NCBI RefSeq assembly: GCF_003025595.1
Contig: NZ_PYMI01000001.1
Span: forward strand, 558,001-622,000
DNA length: 64,000 bases
From: Photobacterium ganghwense
GTDB taxonomy: Bacteria; Pseudomonadota; Gammaproteobacteria; Enterobacterales; Vibrionaceae
Reading direction: 5' to 3'
Shown here: positions 37,950-48,600 of the stretch, piece after piece
Layout of the letters: every line of letters begins with the position of its first letter
How positions within the stretch are numbered: the first letter of the stretch is position 1
Notes under the pieces: generated by a model
The model's input: the letters and a program-made list of their open reading frames with translations, nothing else
What the model was told of the DNA's origin: nothing
Database searches by the model: none
Translations under genes and position numbers: made by a program

Positions 37950-38894
37950 TTAATCCGGGTGACGAGAGACAACAGGCGTCAGCACTGCCATCAGCTTGTC
38001 TGCTTCCTTGCCGTATTCAGGCTCCTGCCAGAGTGCTTCTGCCACCCGGAACCAGAGTAATGCCAGATACTGGCACCACGGCAACCAGGCGTGTACCGCC
38101 TGAAGCCAGCGTGTTTCTTCAGTCCGGCTCAGTGCCCGGGCCTGACAATAGGCATGGACGGCACTTTGCAGCTCAAGTCCGTTGGCGCTAATCGTCAGCG
38201 CCAGATCCAGAGACGGATCACCCGCAGCCGCATATTCCCAGTCAATCACACGCGCGTCGGCTAAGCCGCCCGTTTCGCTGGTACCTGAAATTATAATATT
38301 ATACCAACCCAAATCATGGTGGCAGCAAACGTCCGCAAACCACTGAATCGGAGGGTGGGTCTGGAAATGATGGTGAATCGCACGCAGTGCAGGTGATTTG
38401 GCTTCAGACGGGATATGGTGCCAGTAGTGCCTGGCCCGCTCCGGGCAATCCAGTCGCCAGTCTGGTACTTGTAATTGATGGATGTGCGCCTGTATTGCGG
38501 CCAGAGCCGCCAGCGGCAAGTTCTCAGCGGCCAGTTGCCCTTCCACCCACTCCACCAGCAGCCCCTCGGGCAACAAGGCAAATGCGGCGGGCGCAATCGC
38601 CTTTCCTGACAACACATCGCGCGAATCTGACGACAATGCCTGCCCGGTTTTCAGATTTTCCGAACGCCCTAAAGCATGGAGAAGACGGTACTCGTGCTCT
38701 CGCGACAGACCAAAGGCATTTGTCGCGGCAGACGTTGGCCGCCAGACCAGCGGCGTGAGGTAGTGGGACTGACGGTGCCTGAGGGTGACTTTCCAGCAAC
38801 GATTGCTCAATCCACCGGTCAGCGGCGTTGCACTGACCAGTTGATAGTCGGGTAATTGCTGGTTAAGCAGATGGGCAATCTGCTCAATGGTCAT
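37950..38894 (-). CDS. thiK: Thiamine kinase-like phosphotransferase
   Basis: Phosphorylates thiamine in salvage to thiamine pyrophosphate, if orthologous with YcfN; the fold is aminoglycoside/choline-kinase-like. 314 residues from ATG 38894 (MTIEQIAHLLNQQLP), preferred because GGACGG lies nine bases upstream; a TTG four codons earlier is possible. LTGGLSNRCWKVTL (nucleotide loop), the catalytic-loop motif CCHHDLGWYNIII (about 210) and VIDWEYAAAGDPSLDLA (metal-binding Asp) are clear. The catalytic HxD is present. Located directly after lpoB as in enterics. Longer than E. coli ThiK, so substrate is inferred from context. Confidence 0.82.
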   Translation of the reverse strand: MTIEQIAHLLNQQLPDYQLVSATPLTGGLSNRCWKVTLRHRQSHYLTPLVWRPTSAATNAFGLSREHEYRLLHALGRSENLKTGQALSSDSRDVLSGKAIAPAAFALLPEGLLVEWVEGQLAAENLPLAALAAIQAHIHQLQVPDWRLDCPERARHYWHHIPSEAKSPALRAIHHHFQTHPPIQWFADVCCHHDLGWYNIIISGTSETGGLADARVIDWEYAAAGDPSLDLALTISANGLELQSAVHAYCQARALSRTEETRWLQAVHAWLPWCQYLALLWFRVAEALWQEPEYGKEADKLMAVLTPVVSRHPD

Positions 38895-38914
38895 GGCACC
38901 GTCCAAGGCTGATT

Positions 38915-39508
38915 TTACCAGCCAAACAGACTCTTCGACTGTTGCTTGCGGATCTCGCTCTCATCAGCCCATTCAATCAAGCCGCTTTGCAGATCCATGA
39001 GACGCATTGTCATCTTGTAATACACGTCTTTGTCGCTGCCAGCATTTTTCACGATGCTCGACAGGTTACCGTACAGCATGTATTGCGCGCCGACCATCTT
39101 GCCGAACTGAATCGCAGTGCTCTGGTTTACCAGTTCATCATTGTTCTGGAAGTTAAGCTGTTTGCGAGCCGCTTCTACACGGGCCATGTCCACAAAACGG
39201 AACTTGCCCGAGTTCAGCAAACGCGTGCTGACTGAGTCAGTGATAGATTCGGTATCAATGTGCTCGCTGGTCTTGTTCTTGATGCTTTCAACCATGATGA
39301 TCGGGCGCTGACCATTGCCGGTGATATAACCCACAGAGCCGGACGACAGCATGCTGTCAGTCATCTGCTCGGCAATTTTCTGCAGATCCGTCGAGCCAAA
39401 TTCGACTGTAGTAGTTTCAACCGACTGAGCATCCCCGTAGTTAACTTTCTGGGCACAGCCTCCCATCAGAGCTGCCACACCCATTAGAGCGATTACGCTT
39501 TTTTTCAT
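38915..39508 (-). CDS. lpoB: Penicillin-binding protein activator LpoB
   Basis: Outer-membrane lipoprotein that reaches through the peptidoglycan to activate PBP1b. 197 residues from ATG 39508 with lipobox LMGGC (Cys18); a start 12 codons upstream is less likely because it precedes the signal peptide. The linker (about 19-55) is shorter than in E. coli. The globular domain has GNGQRPIIMVESIKNKTSEH, TDSVSTRLLNSGKFRFVD, KMVGAQYMLYGNLSSI, YYKMTMRLMDLQSGLIEWAD and the end SKSLFGW. Lies between ycfL and thiK as in enterics. Confidence 0.95.
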   Translation of the reverse strand: MKKSVIALMGVAALMGGCAQKVNYGDAQSVETTTVEFGSTDLQKIAEQMTDSMLSSGSVGYITGNGQRPIIMVESIKNKTSEHIDTESITDSVSTRLLNSGKFRFVDMARVEAARKQLNFQNNDELVNQSTAIQFGKMVGAQYMLYGNLSSIVKNAGSDKDVYYKMTMRLMDLQSGLIEWADESEIRKQQSKSLFGW

Positions 39509-39574
39509 TGTCTTACCTTTCAAATTGTCCGGCTCAGGCCTCAATGGCCGCCATTCCCAAATCAGTGAAAAATG

Positions 39575-39958
39575 TTAATCCGCTTGTCGGATATAAATAC
39601 GGTACTGAGTGATTTGTGCGCTTCTGGCAACCGCTTGCAATGTCATCGAATCACGGCCATGCAAAATGACATGCCGCCACGGGCTGTCACTGCCGTTCAC
39701 TTCCAGACCCTGCGCGTCATACCAGTAGAAACGGTACTGCAGGCTCAAATCAGAATCGACATTACTGACAATCGGTACTCCGGCTTTTAGCAGGCCGTTG
39801 ACCTTTCCTACCTGTGCCTGCTCGATAGTCAGCCGACGCGCCAGATCCGTGTTACCGATCACCACATTCTGATTGCTGCTTTCTATGCTGATCCCTGACG
39901 TTGTTGAGGAACAAGCCGTCAGCCCCAGTACAAGGCCCAATATCATGAGTAAACGCAT
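39575..39958 (-). CDS. ycfL: YcfL family lipoprotein
   Basis: 127 residues with lipobox LTAC (Cys16). The YcfL (DUF1425) domain reads VVIGNTDLARRLTIEQAQVGKVNGLL, LQYRFYWYDAQGLEVN, PWRHVILHGRDSMTLQAVA. Start at 39958 overlaps the upstream TPR lipoprotein stop by one base (TAATG), with AGGAGAGAG just before it. The function is unknown; the fixed position with lpoB hints at envelope work. Confidence 0.93.
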   Translation of the reverse strand: MRLLMILGLVLGLTACSSTTSGISIESSNQNVVIGNTDLARRLTIEQAQVGKVNGLLKAGVPIVSNVDSDLSLQYRFYWYDAQGLEVNGSDSPWRHVILHGRDSMTLQAVARSAQITQYRIYIRQAD

Positions 39959-41346
39959 TAGCTCTCTCCTAGTAAGACTGACCAGCCTGTCAGTGTATTC
40001 CCTTGCCGTGATACCCAAACCATGGTTGTCCTTCCCGGTTTCACTCCAACATCAATCTGCTGCCCGTTCCAGGCCAGCGTATAATCGCCTGCCGGTAAAT
40101 CCTGCTGAGCAACCGACACACTGGCAGGCAGGCTTTGCCAGCTCCGGGTGTCCGGCTGTTCTGTCAGGGTATTGAAAATATTGGCTAACAAGTTACCGAC
40201 ATCATCACCTGATTGCGCCGATACCTTACGCACTTCATTTTTGGCAACAACACGCAATGCCTGACGCACCACCATGACCGGGAGCTGCTCCTGCAGGTTG
40301 TATTTCGCCATCCGGTTGACGTCCGTCAGCGTACTGCCTGAGACCGGCCGATTGTTGAGCATCAGTGGCGACAGCACCGGTGAGGCATTACTGCGGTAGT
40401 ACGGCAGTGCGAGGTTATAAATGGCACTCTGCCCCCGGCTATCACGCAACCAGAGTGGCAGACGCCATCCGTCACGTGCCGCAACCACACCCTGCTCGTC
40501 AAATACCACCACCCTGCCGCTGCCTTTGGCGGAAGGCTGGTAACGGCCATAACGAGCTTCCAGGCTGCGGCGGTCATCAATCATGGAAAGCCGGGTGGCA
40601 AGACGCAGCACAGTGTGTGCGACATAGCGATTGTCCGGGACCACCGCCAGTGCCCGCTTGTAATCGATGTAGGCGTTGTTGAGATCGCCCTCCGCCTCAT
40701 ACAGCACACCAGACAGGTAGAACAGGTATCCATTCTGCACATTACCGAGCGCATCACCCACGTCCGGATAACGTGCCAGAACCGCACCGAGGTTTTGCTT
40801 GTCCAGCCCCTCTTTACGGGCGGCCGATGCTGCGCTTTCCAGCTCTGCTTCACGCTGTTTGCGGGCAGATTCCTGAACCATATTGGCACGGCGCACTTCG
40901 ACCAGCGCACCATTGAGATCGCGCTGCTGGATATAACTCAAAGCCAGGTAAAGATGAAGAAAACCCAGCTCATAATCGGCGGGTTTGTAGGTGATCATGT
41001 TGTCATTGGTCAACAGGGCACCGGCCTGATTCAGCCCTTCCGACACCTGAATCACCGCTTGCTGCTGTTGCGCTTCCACGGCTTGATCTGCCACTTTAAG
41101 TGCCGAGAAGCTCTGGGGATAGCTGCCAGCCAGAAAGCCAATCCGGCCGCGCTCCATCCCATCAAGGATTTCACCCGCAGGGGCTTCCGGTAGTTTCTCC
41201 AGTGCCTGCTGATAACGCCCCGCCTGTACAGCCTGGCGCGCGTCACTGTTGGCAGCACTGTAGTGACTGAATAAATTATGTGTCGATAAATTTGCACAGG
41301 CCGTCAAGCCTATAGACAGCACTGCTGCGACGGCATGTTTTATCAT
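39958..41346 (-). CDS. TPR-containing lipoprotein (COG3014-like)
   Basis: 462 residues with lipobox LTAC (Cys17). The N-terminal half is helical with tetratricopeptide-like units: YQQALEKLPEAPAGEILDGMERGRIGFL, ELGFLHLYLALSYIQQRDLNGALVE, NGYLFYLSGVLYEAEGDLNNAYIDYKRAL. The C-terminal half is beta-rich, with RLPLWLRDSRGQSAIYNLALP and a last domain ending in GWSVLLGES. I recognise it as the family found next to ycfL and lpoB in vibrios; the role is unknown but the neighbourhood suggests peptidoglycan or outer membrane. First gene of TPR-ycfL-lpoB-thiK; separated from hinT by a terminator. Confidence 0.85.
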   Translation of the reverse strand: MIKHAVAAVLSIGLTACANLSTHNLFSHYSAANSDARQAVQAGRYQQALEKLPEAPAGEILDGMERGRIGFLAGSYPQSFSALKVADQAVEAQQQQAVIQVSEGLNQAGALLTNDNMITYKPADYELGFLHLYLALSYIQQRDLNGALVEVRRANMVQESARKQREAELESAASAARKEGLDKQNLGAVLARYPDVGDALGNVQNGYLFYLSGVLYEAEGDLNNAYIDYKRALAVVPDNRYVAHTVLRLATRLSMIDDRRSLEARYGRYQPSAKGSGRVVVFDEQGVVAARDGWRLPLWLRDSRGQSAIYNLALPYYRSNASPVLSPLMLNNRPVSGSTLTDVNRMAKYNLQEQLPVMVVRQALRVVAKNEVRKVSAQSGDDVGNLLANIFNTLTEQPDTRSWQSLPASVSVAQQDLPAGDYTLAWNGQQIDVGVKPGRTTMVWVSRQGNTLTGWSVLLGES

Positions 41347-41364
41347 TACGCCTTACCCTAAGAA

Positions 41365-41416
41365 AAAGTCTGAGTTCCATCACTACCCAATCGGTAGCCT
41401 CTGCCACTCAGACTTT
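41365..41416 (-). terminator. Branched terminator between hinT and the TPR-ycfL-lpoB operon
   Basis: Eleven-base-pair outer stem AAAGTCTGAGT / ACTCAGACTTT enclosing an inner CTACC/GGTAG hairpin; on the minus strand it ends in TTTTTC. It separates hinT from the downstream operon. Confidence 0.8.
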
Positions 41417-41460
41417 ACAATATCTCTTTCGTTCACCCTGTCAGTCAGGACAAGCGTTCA

Positions 41461-41811
41461 TTAGCCTGCTAGCATCGGGCCCATCGGACGGCCACCCAGC
41501 AGGTGCATATGCACATGGTAAACTTCCTGGCCACCGTGCGGGTTGCAGTTCACAATCAGACGGTAACCGTCTTCTGCAATACCTTCTTGCTCAGCAAGTT
41601 TACGCGCAACAGTAAACAGACGTCCCATCATCAGCTCATCTTCAGCTTCCACATCATTCACGGTCGGCAGCAGCTTGTTTGGAATAATCAGGATGTGACT
41701 TGGCGCTCGTGGGTTAATATCACGAAACGCCGTAACCAGATCGTCCTGGTACACTACATCTGCCGGAATTTCTTTGCGAATAATCTTACTGAAAATGGTT
41801 TCTTCAGCCAT
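41461..41811 (-). CDS. hinT: HIT-family purine nucleoside phosphoramidase HinT
   Basis: Hydrolyses adenosine phosphoramidates such as aminoacyl-AMP. 116 residues from ATG 41811, chosen since GGAG lies seven bases upstream and it gives the canonical [19 protein letters not shown] start. [38 protein letters not shown] and the histidine triad HVHMH (99-103), then [13 protein letters not shown], match the family end to end. A single-gene unit. Confidence 0.97.
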   Translation of the reverse strand: MAEETIFSKIIRKEIPADVVYQDDLVTAFRDINPRAPSHILIIPNKLLPTVNDVEAEDELMMGRLFTVARKLAEQEGIAEDGYRLIVNCNPHGGQEVYHVHMHLLGGRPMGPMLAG

Positions 41812-42167
41812 GCCATACTCCATTTCTGATTTTGTGACAGTACATTGCAGTATGCTCGACAAAAGACAGCAGGGCAATATTGAACACTGTTTAAAACTCT
41901 TTTTCCAGTAATTCTTTTGCGAAATAAGTGTTTTTTTGAAGTATCGGTCAAAGAATGCACCCCCTGAAATCCGCTACTATTTATCCCTAAGCCTGAATAA
42001 AATAGACAAAAAACAGGATGTTCCGGCTTACTTTTGGCCAAATTTTTGACACTTATTTTTTCGGTTAAAATTTGACTATGGCGATGCACAAAATAATCAC
42101 AACAGCATCGTCCTGACTGGATATGGCAAGACAAAGGTTACCTTGCCGGTTTGTATTTAGGGACAAT

Positions 42168-44171
42168 ATGAAAACAATGAAACAAACCTCCGTGATACGA
42201 CGTATGTACACCGGTTTTGCCATCATGGTATTGCTGTTCGTCGCGACCATGATGATGTTACTCAACGGCACCAGCCGCATTCACCAGCAACTGCAGACAG
42301 TCACCACCGACGCGCTCCCGCTGGTCTCCCTATCCAACCAGACCAGTGTCCGCCTGCTGGCTGCTGATAAAGTTTTCAAAGACTTTCTCACCAGCCAGGA
42401 GCCTGAACGTCTGGCGCACTACGACAGCCAGTTCAGTCAATCACATGAGCAGTTCCTGACTGCACTGAATCAACTGGTAGAACAGAGTCGTAACACCCCG
42501 GCCTTAAATGATCAGCTTTCCGCACTACTGGCTCTGGAAGAGCGGTATTTTCAGGAAGCCCAGACGGCAATGACCAATTACCGAGCCCAACTGCTGGCGC
42601 AATCGGAGCGGCAGCAAGCGAGCCGGAACTTCCAGCAGCTCCATGCCCGCTTAAACAGCAAAATGAAAGACTATGTCGATGATCAGGACAGTATTTCAGT
42701 CAAGATGATCGCCAAGAACTACTTCATGAAGTTACAGCAGACCGAAACCATTACCTCAGATGCGCTGGCTTCAGAAGACATTGCGGTGATTGAGCAAGCC
42801 ATCAAAAGTAACAAGCGAAACGTCAATCACCTCAGTAATGCTTACCGTTCCCTCACCGCGCTGATGCCAGATCTGAAATCGGCTTTCGATGAGTCGATCG
42901 CCCGGTATGAGCGGGATATCGGCCAGAGTGGCGGGGTGCTGGATGCCCACGCCCAGTACATTCAGGCGCGTAACCGGCTGTACAATAATATTGCGGTACT
43001 GGCTCAGGAGATTGACTCAGCGACGACCCTGCTCGACGGATTCCGCCAACAGGCAACCCGCCAAATGGACGCGGCGATCACTGAAGCAGGTAACACCTAC
43101 CGCCAGGGTTTCAACCACGCCCTGCTGCTCGGCATTGGCACCACCCTGTTTGCCGCATTTATTGGCTGGTATCTGGCCCAAAGCGTACGCCACCCTTTGA
43201 AGTCAACCCTAGAAACCCTGGAAGCACTGGCCAATGGCGACATGACGCAGCGCAGTAGCGTCAATCAGTTCGTGGAGTTCAGCCGGTTGGCCACATATAT
43301 CAATACGCTCGCTGACAACCTGCAGGAAATTCTCGGCCAGCTCAGTCAGGCGGCCAGCGAACTGACTGTCGTAGCACAAGAAAATCAGACCACCACGCGC
43401 GATGCCAAAAACCGCCTTCATGCACAACGGGAGCAAACGGCGTCAGTGGCTACTGCGATGACAGAAATGGAGCACTCTGTGAATGATGTCTCGCACAGTG
43501 CGCAAAACACCATGGAACGGGTTAACGATGTTGAGCGCGCCTCAGGCACCGGGCGTGAGGTCATGAGCCGCAACATCAGCACCGCCCACCAGCTTTCCCG
43601 CCGGCTGGATGAATCCGTACAGGCCGTCACCAATCTGCAAGTGATGAGTGGCAATATCGGCAAGATTCTGGATGTGATCCGCAACATCGCGGATCAGACC
43701 AATCTGCTGGCACTCAATGCCGCCATTGAAGCCGCACGCGCCGGAGAGCAAGGTCGGGGCTTTGCGGTCGTTGCCGATGAAGTACGGGTACTCGCGCGCC
43801 GCACGACCGATTCAACCGCAGAAATTGAGCAAATGATAAAAGAGCTGCAATCACGCTCTGGGCAGGCCGTCACCATGATGCAGAGTTGTGTAGGAGAAAT
43901 GGAGAACAGCATTCATCAGGCATCAGAGGCCAACAGCGCAATGGAAGACATTCAGGCGCTGATTCTGGAAATCAGCCAGATGAGCACTCAAATTGCCGAA
44001 GCCTCGGCAGAGCAAAGCAGCACCACAGCCTCAATTGCCCGCAGCCTGGAGGAAATCAGCCATATTTCAGATTCCAACTTTGGTGCCATGGAAGAAGTGG
44101 CAGAAGCCAGTGCTAAGCTCGACAGCCTAGCGCATCAGCAGCACCATCTGGTTCAGCGCTTTACGCTCTGA
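42168..44171 (+). CDS. Methyl-accepting chemotaxis protein
   Basis: Transmembrane chemoreceptor feeding the CheA/CheW kinase complex. 667 residues from ATG 42168, chosen because AGGGAC precedes it; an upstream ATG at 42123 would add 15 residues. TM1 is about 13-35, a long helical periplasmic sensor domain runs to about 310, TM2 is about 315-337 ([19 protein letters not shown]), then HAMP and the signalling domain with the conserved tip [20 protein letters not shown] and [12 protein letters not shown]. The ligand is unknown. No CheR/CheB pentapeptide tether at the C terminus. Confidence 0.97.
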   Translation: MKTMKQTSVIRRMYTGFAIMVLLFVATMMMLLNGTSRIHQQLQTVTTDALPLVSLSNQTSVRLLAADKVFKDFLTSQEPERLAHYDSQFSQSHEQFLTALNQLVEQSRNTPALNDQLSALLALEERYFQEAQTAMTNYRAQLLAQSERQQASRNFQQLHARLNSKMKDYVDDQDSISVKMIAKNYFMKLQQTETITSDALASEDIAVIEQAIKSNKRNVNHLSNAYRSLTALMPDLKSAFDESIARYERDIGQSGGVLDAHAQYIQARNRLYNNIAVLAQEIDSATTLLDGFRQQATRQMDAAITEAGNTYRQGFNHALLLGIGTTLFAAFIGWYLAQSVRHPLKSTLETLEALANGDMTQRSSVNQFVEFSRLATYINTLADNLQEILGQLSQAASELTVVAQENQTTTRDAKNRLHAQREQTASVATAMTEMEHSVNDVSHSAQNTMERVNDVERASGTGREVMSRNISTAHQLSRRLDESVQAVTNLQVMSGNIGKILDVIRNIADQTNLLALNAAIEAARAGEQGRGFAVVADEVRVLARRTTDSTAEIEQMIKELQSRSGQAVTMMQSCVGEMENSIHQASEANSAMEDIQALILEISQMSTQIAEASAEQSSTTASIARSLEEISHISDSNFGAMEEVAEASAKLDSLAHQQHHLVQRFTL

Positions 44172-44246
44172 CCCCTTTGAAGATCTGATTCGTGTATTAC
44201 GTTCTTTCGGGCGCTTTACACACGGCTTACCCAATCAACAATAACC

Positions 44247-44276
44247 CCGGCACGGCGATAACGGTCGCCTTGCCGG
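44247..44276 (+). terminator. Hairpin after the chemoreceptor gene
   Basis: CCGGCA-C-GGCGA / TCGCC-T-TGCCGG with loop TAACGG. Stable stem but only ATTTCAC after it, so intrinsic termination is weakly supported. Confidence 0.5.
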
Positions 44277-44347
44277 ATTTCACCCATATTGCCCCGCCTT
44301 AACCCAACTTTCTACAAACTTTCAGCCAAAGTCAGGTATATCGTGCC

Positions 44348-44363
44348 ACGTAATCGATTGCTC
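44348..44363. promoter_or_regulatory. Candidate PurR box upstream of pyrC
   Basis: ACGTAATCGATTGCTC resembles the PurR consensus (CG centre flanked by AA...TT and G...C) and its core GTAATCGATTGC is nearly palindromic. PurR represses pyrC in E. coli. A possible -10 TATCAT lies downstream at about 44388. Confidence 0.4.
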
Positions 44364-44407
44364 TTTTTCGCTTCAGTCAGACAGCGTATCATGGTGAGAG
44401 CCTTTAC

Positions 44408-44425
44408 AAGCCTCTACGTAGGCTT
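44408..44425 (+). promoter_or_regulatory. Leader hairpin before pyrC
   Basis: AAGCCT (44408-44413) pairs with AGGCTT (44420-44425). A T-tract of eight and then GGAGGG and the pyrC start follow. In E. coli a pyrC leader hairpin controls translation by choice of transcription start; whether that applies here is inference. Confidence 0.4.
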
Positions 44426-44459
44426 TAGAATCGGTCGATTTTTTTTGGAGGGAAGCAAA

Positions 44460-45488
44460 ATGACGACAATGACGATCACCCGCCCGGATGACTGGCACAC
44501 GCATTTACGTGATGGTGATGTTCTGAAAGACACAGTCCGGGACATCAGTCGATATATGGGTCGCGCCATTATCATGCCAAACCTGATCCCACCGGTCACC
44601 GATACTGAAGCCGCTCTGGCCTACCGCGATCGTATCCTTGCTGAAAAACCGCAAGCCCATTTCTCTCCTTTAATGACACTTTATCTCACCGACAACACCA
44701 CCCCTGACGAAATTCGCAAAGCAAAAGCCACCGGCCATATCCACGCCGCCAAACTTTACCCTGCCGGTGCAACGACCAACTCAGATTCCGGTGTTACCTC
44801 GTTCGAGAAAATTCAGCCGACGCTGGAAGCCATGCAGGAAGTCGGCATGCTGCTGCTGATTCACGGTGAGGTGACAACCCATGACGTTGACATCTTTGAC
44901 CGCGAAAAGACGTTCCTTGAAACGGTGCTGGCCCCTATCGTTGAAAACATGCCGAATCTGAAAATTGTGGTTGAACACATCACAACAAAAGATGCGGTTG
45001 ACTTTGTGAATCAGGCTGGTCCGAACGTGGCAGCGACGATCACCGCGCACCACCTGATGTTTAACCGTAACCACATGCTGGTAGGTGGTATCCGTCCACA
45101 CTTCTACTGCTTGCCAATCCTGAAGCGCAATACCCATCAACAGGCACTGATTGAAGCCGCCACCAGCGGTAGCAAGAAGTTCTTCCTGGGGACAGATTCC
45201 GCGCCGCACGCACAGGGCCGCAAAGAGTCAGCCTGTGGCTGTGCCGGTTCGTACACGGCTCACGCAGCCATCGAACTGTACGCGGAAGTGTTTGAGCAAG
45301 CCGGAGCGCTGGATAAGCTGGAAGCCTTTGCAAGCTTCAACGGCCCGGATTTTTATGGTCTGCCGCGCAATACCGACACCATTACGCTGGTGAAAGAGAA
45401 CTGGGCAGTGCCTGAAACGCTGGCATTTGGTAACGATGTGGTTGTGCCAATCCGCGCCGGCGAGTCCCTGAACTGGAAAGTGATCTAA
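44460..45488 (+). CDS. pyrC: Dihydroorotase PyrC
   Basis: Closes carbamoyl-aspartate to dihydroorotate in pyrimidine synthesis; cytoplasmic zinc enzyme. 342 residues from ATG 44460 with GGAGGG upstream; an earlier in-frame start would read through the leader. Metal ligands: His13 and His15 in [10 protein letters not shown], the carboxylated lysine in [14 protein letters not shown], then LIHGEV, HITT, and [19 protein letters not shown] is also diagnostic. Single gene followed by a convergent terminator. Confidence 0.98.
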   Translation: MTTMTITRPDDWHTHLRDGDVLKDTVRDISRYMGRAIIMPNLIPPVTDTEAALAYRDRILAEKPQAHFSPLMTLYLTDNTTPDEIRKAKATGHIHAAKLYPAGATTNSDSGVTSFEKIQPTLEAMQEVGMLLLIHGEVTTHDVDIFDREKTFLETVLAPIVENMPNLKIVVEHITTKDAVDFVNQAGPNVAATITAHHLMFNRNHMLVGGIRPHFYCLPILKRNTHQQALIEAATSGSKKFFLGTDSAPHAQGRKESACGCAGSYTAHAAIELYAEVFEQAGALDKLEAFASFNGPDFYGLPRNTDTITLVKENWAVPETLAFGNDVVVPIRAGESLNWKVI

Positions 45489-45577
45489 TCACCTTCCTGA
45501 CTCAGGTCGCATACGCTAAAAACAGTTATTTGCCATACGTAGAACTACCCGCAAATAACTGCGCAACAGCCATAAAA

Positions 45578-45602
45578 AAGGGGACTCTCATTGAGTCCCC
45601 TT
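45578..45602 (-). terminator. Terminator of the RND efflux operon
   Basis: Ten-base-pair stem AAGGGGACTC / GAGTCCCCTT; six T follow on the minus strand. It may also serve pyrC, though the plus-strand tail is not T-rich. Confidence 0.88.
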
Positions 45603-45677
45603 GTTGTATCTGCTCCGGCGAGTCTCAGTGCCACAGCACCGCCCCGCCCGGAACGTCACATTTTTAACGTTGTTTCA

Positions 45678-48600
45678 TCAGTGGGCTGTCGCCGTCTGGT
45701 CATGCGCCGTACCATGGCTGCCCGGCAGCGCAACATGGTGGAACAGGCGGTACAGTACCGGCACAACAATCAGTGTCAGCACGGTTGCAAAGCCCAGACC
45801 AAACATAATGGTGACGGCCATTGGCTTAAAGAAGACATCCGGCAACAGCGGGAGCATCCCGAGGATTGTCGTAATGGCCGCCATGCACACCGGACGCACA
45901 CGACTCACTGCCGCATCCACCACCGCTTCATATTTGTCTTTACCACTGGCGATCTCAATTTCGATTTGATCCAGCAACACGATACCATTTTTCACCAGCA
46001 TCCCTGACAGGCTCAGGAAGCCCAGCAATGCCATAAAGCCAAACGGGGTATTGAGTAGCAGCAGACCAAGAGTTACCCCGATCACCGCCAGCGGTACGGT
46101 AGCCCATACAATCAGCGCTTCCTTAACCTTGTTGAACAGGAAGATGGTGATCAGGAACATAACCAGATAGCCCATCGGCATGGTCTGGAACAGCGATGCT
46201 TTAGCGTCTGCGGAAGACTCATACTCCCCGCCCCACTCCAGCGAGTAACCAGGTGGGAAGTGCAGCGCCTCAATGGCCGGCTGAATACGGGTCTGAACCG
46301 TTGCTGCGGTTTCGTCACCCAGCGGGTTCGGGTCAGCCATCACCGTCATCATGCGCTTACGGTTCTTACGGGCAATCAGCGGATCTTCCCAACGAACATT
46401 TACGCCGTTAATCACCTGCTGCAGTGGAATGTACCCCTGCGTGACCGGGCTCCAGATCTTCATGCCTTCAATGGTGCTGACATCAACCCGCTCATTTTCC
46501 GGCAGGCGAGCCACAATCGGCATCAGATTCGTACCGTCACGGTAAATCCCGACTGTCAGACCAGAGAATGACATCTGCAGCAGATCATCCACGTCTTTCT
46601 TGGTGATACCGTAGCGGCGAGCCTGACTTTCATTGAACACAGGCTCAATCACCTTATTACGCTCACGCCAGTCGTGGCGAATGTTCGAAGTACCAGGGTC
46701 AGCATGCATGATGTCGACGACTTGTTTCGCCAGCCCACGCAGCACTGTTGGATCCGGACCAACCAGACGAGCTTCAATTTTCGCCCCGGATGATGGGCCA
46801 AGCATGATTTGCTTGAGCTTGTATTCCAGCTCCGGATGGTTCTCATCCAGCACTTTGCTCAGATCTGACAGCACAGGCACAACGTCTTCGAAACTCTTCA
46901 CCCGCACGATAAGCTCGCCATACGACGAATAGCTTTTCTCCGGCGAGTAAGTCAGCATGAAACGCTGTGAGCCTTTACCGGCACTGGAGCTGACGTACTC
47001 CACTTTATCGCTTTTACCGATGATGCCTTCCAGCTCTTCCAGCTTGGCATTGGTGGCGCGAATGTCAGTACCTTCAGGCATCCAGACATCCACCATAAAC
47101 ATCGGCGTGGTCGATGCCGGGAAGAAAGACTGTTTCAACAGGGTAAAGCCGTACAGGCTGGCACCCAACATCAGGATCAGGGCGATAACCGTCATCCAGG
47201 CGCGGCGCATACAGAATTCAAGAAACGCCTTGTACCAGACGAAAAGCTTACCGGCGTATGGATCAACGTCTTCATCGCCGGTTCCCGTCTTCGCACTTTT
47301 GAAGAACAGATCACCAAAGAACGGAGTCAGCGAAATGGCGGTAAACCAGCTCAGCATCAGTGATACCAGCAGTACCGTAAACAGTGTCCGGCAGTATTCA
47401 CCGGTGGAGTCCTGCGACAGGCCGATTGGCGCAAACGCCATCACGGCAATCACCGTTGCCCCCAGCAACGGCCACTTGGTCTGGGTAACGATGTCGGATG
47501 CAGCCTGCATGCGGGTTCGCCCTTTCTGCATGCCGATCAGTATCCCCTCCACGACCACAATGGCGTTATCCACCAGCATCCCGAGTGCGATAACCAGTGC
47601 CCCGAGCGAAATCCGCTGCAGGTCAATGGCCATCCACTTCATGAAGACAAAGGTGCCCAGCACGGTCAGCAGCAGAATCAGACCAATCAGAATCCCTGAG
47701 CGTAGCCCCATGAAGAACAGCAGGACGATAATAACGATCGCGACGGCCTGTCCCAGGCTGACCACGAAACCGCTGACGGATTTATCCACTTCGGTCGGTT
47801 GGCTGTAAACCTCACCGATATTGATGCCGATTGGCTGCTGCTCTCTCAGTTCCTGCAAGCGACGCTGCACCCGAGAGCCGACTTCCACCACGTTGACACC
47901 GTCAACAAAGGAGATCCCGACGTTCAGTGCCTGCTGACCGTTATAGGCCAACAGGTTATCCGGTACTTCCTTGAACTCACGCTTGATTTCCGCCACATCA
48001 CGCAGATAAATCAGCCCTTTAGAGCCACCATCGGTGATGATCAGATCCCCCAGCTCTTCCACACTCTGGAATTCACCGGTTGGATGAACACGGATATACT
48101 CGCTGCCGATTCGTACTGCACCGGCACTGGTCACCAAGTTCTGGGTTTCCAGTGTGCCGTAAATGGTTTTCGGTGAAATGCCCAGCGCGCTCAAACGCTG
48201 CATAGAGATTTCAATGAATACCTGCTCTTGCTGAATCCCGCTGACTGAAACTTTGCCAACACCGTCTACCAGTTCGATTTCACGACGCAGGTAGTCAACG
48301 TAGTCATTCAGCTCTTTGTAGCTGTAACCGTCGCCGGTAATCGCCAGCAGGATGCCGTACACATCCCCGAAGTCATCAATCACTTGCGGTTCATGTACGC
48401 CCGGCGGCAGAGATGGTTTTAAGTCATTCACCTTACGGCGCAACTCATCCCAAATCTGCGGCAGATCGTTCGGACCGTATTTATTTTTCATGGTCACGGT
48501 GATCTGAGACAGTCCGCGGCTGGATACCGAGTTCACCTCATCCACGTAGGAAAGCTGCTGAATCGCTTTTTCCAACGGATAGGTGACTTCTTCTTCCACC

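Noticed and set aside
41941..42122. Flagellar (sigma-28) promoter upstream of the chemoreceptor
   Set aside because: TAAAATTT and GCGATG-like elements are present but the spacing is wrong.
46957..47808. 283-codon plus-strand open frame opposite the RND transporter
   Set aside because: Shadow of a certain gene, serine/isoleucine-rich translation typical of antisense reading.
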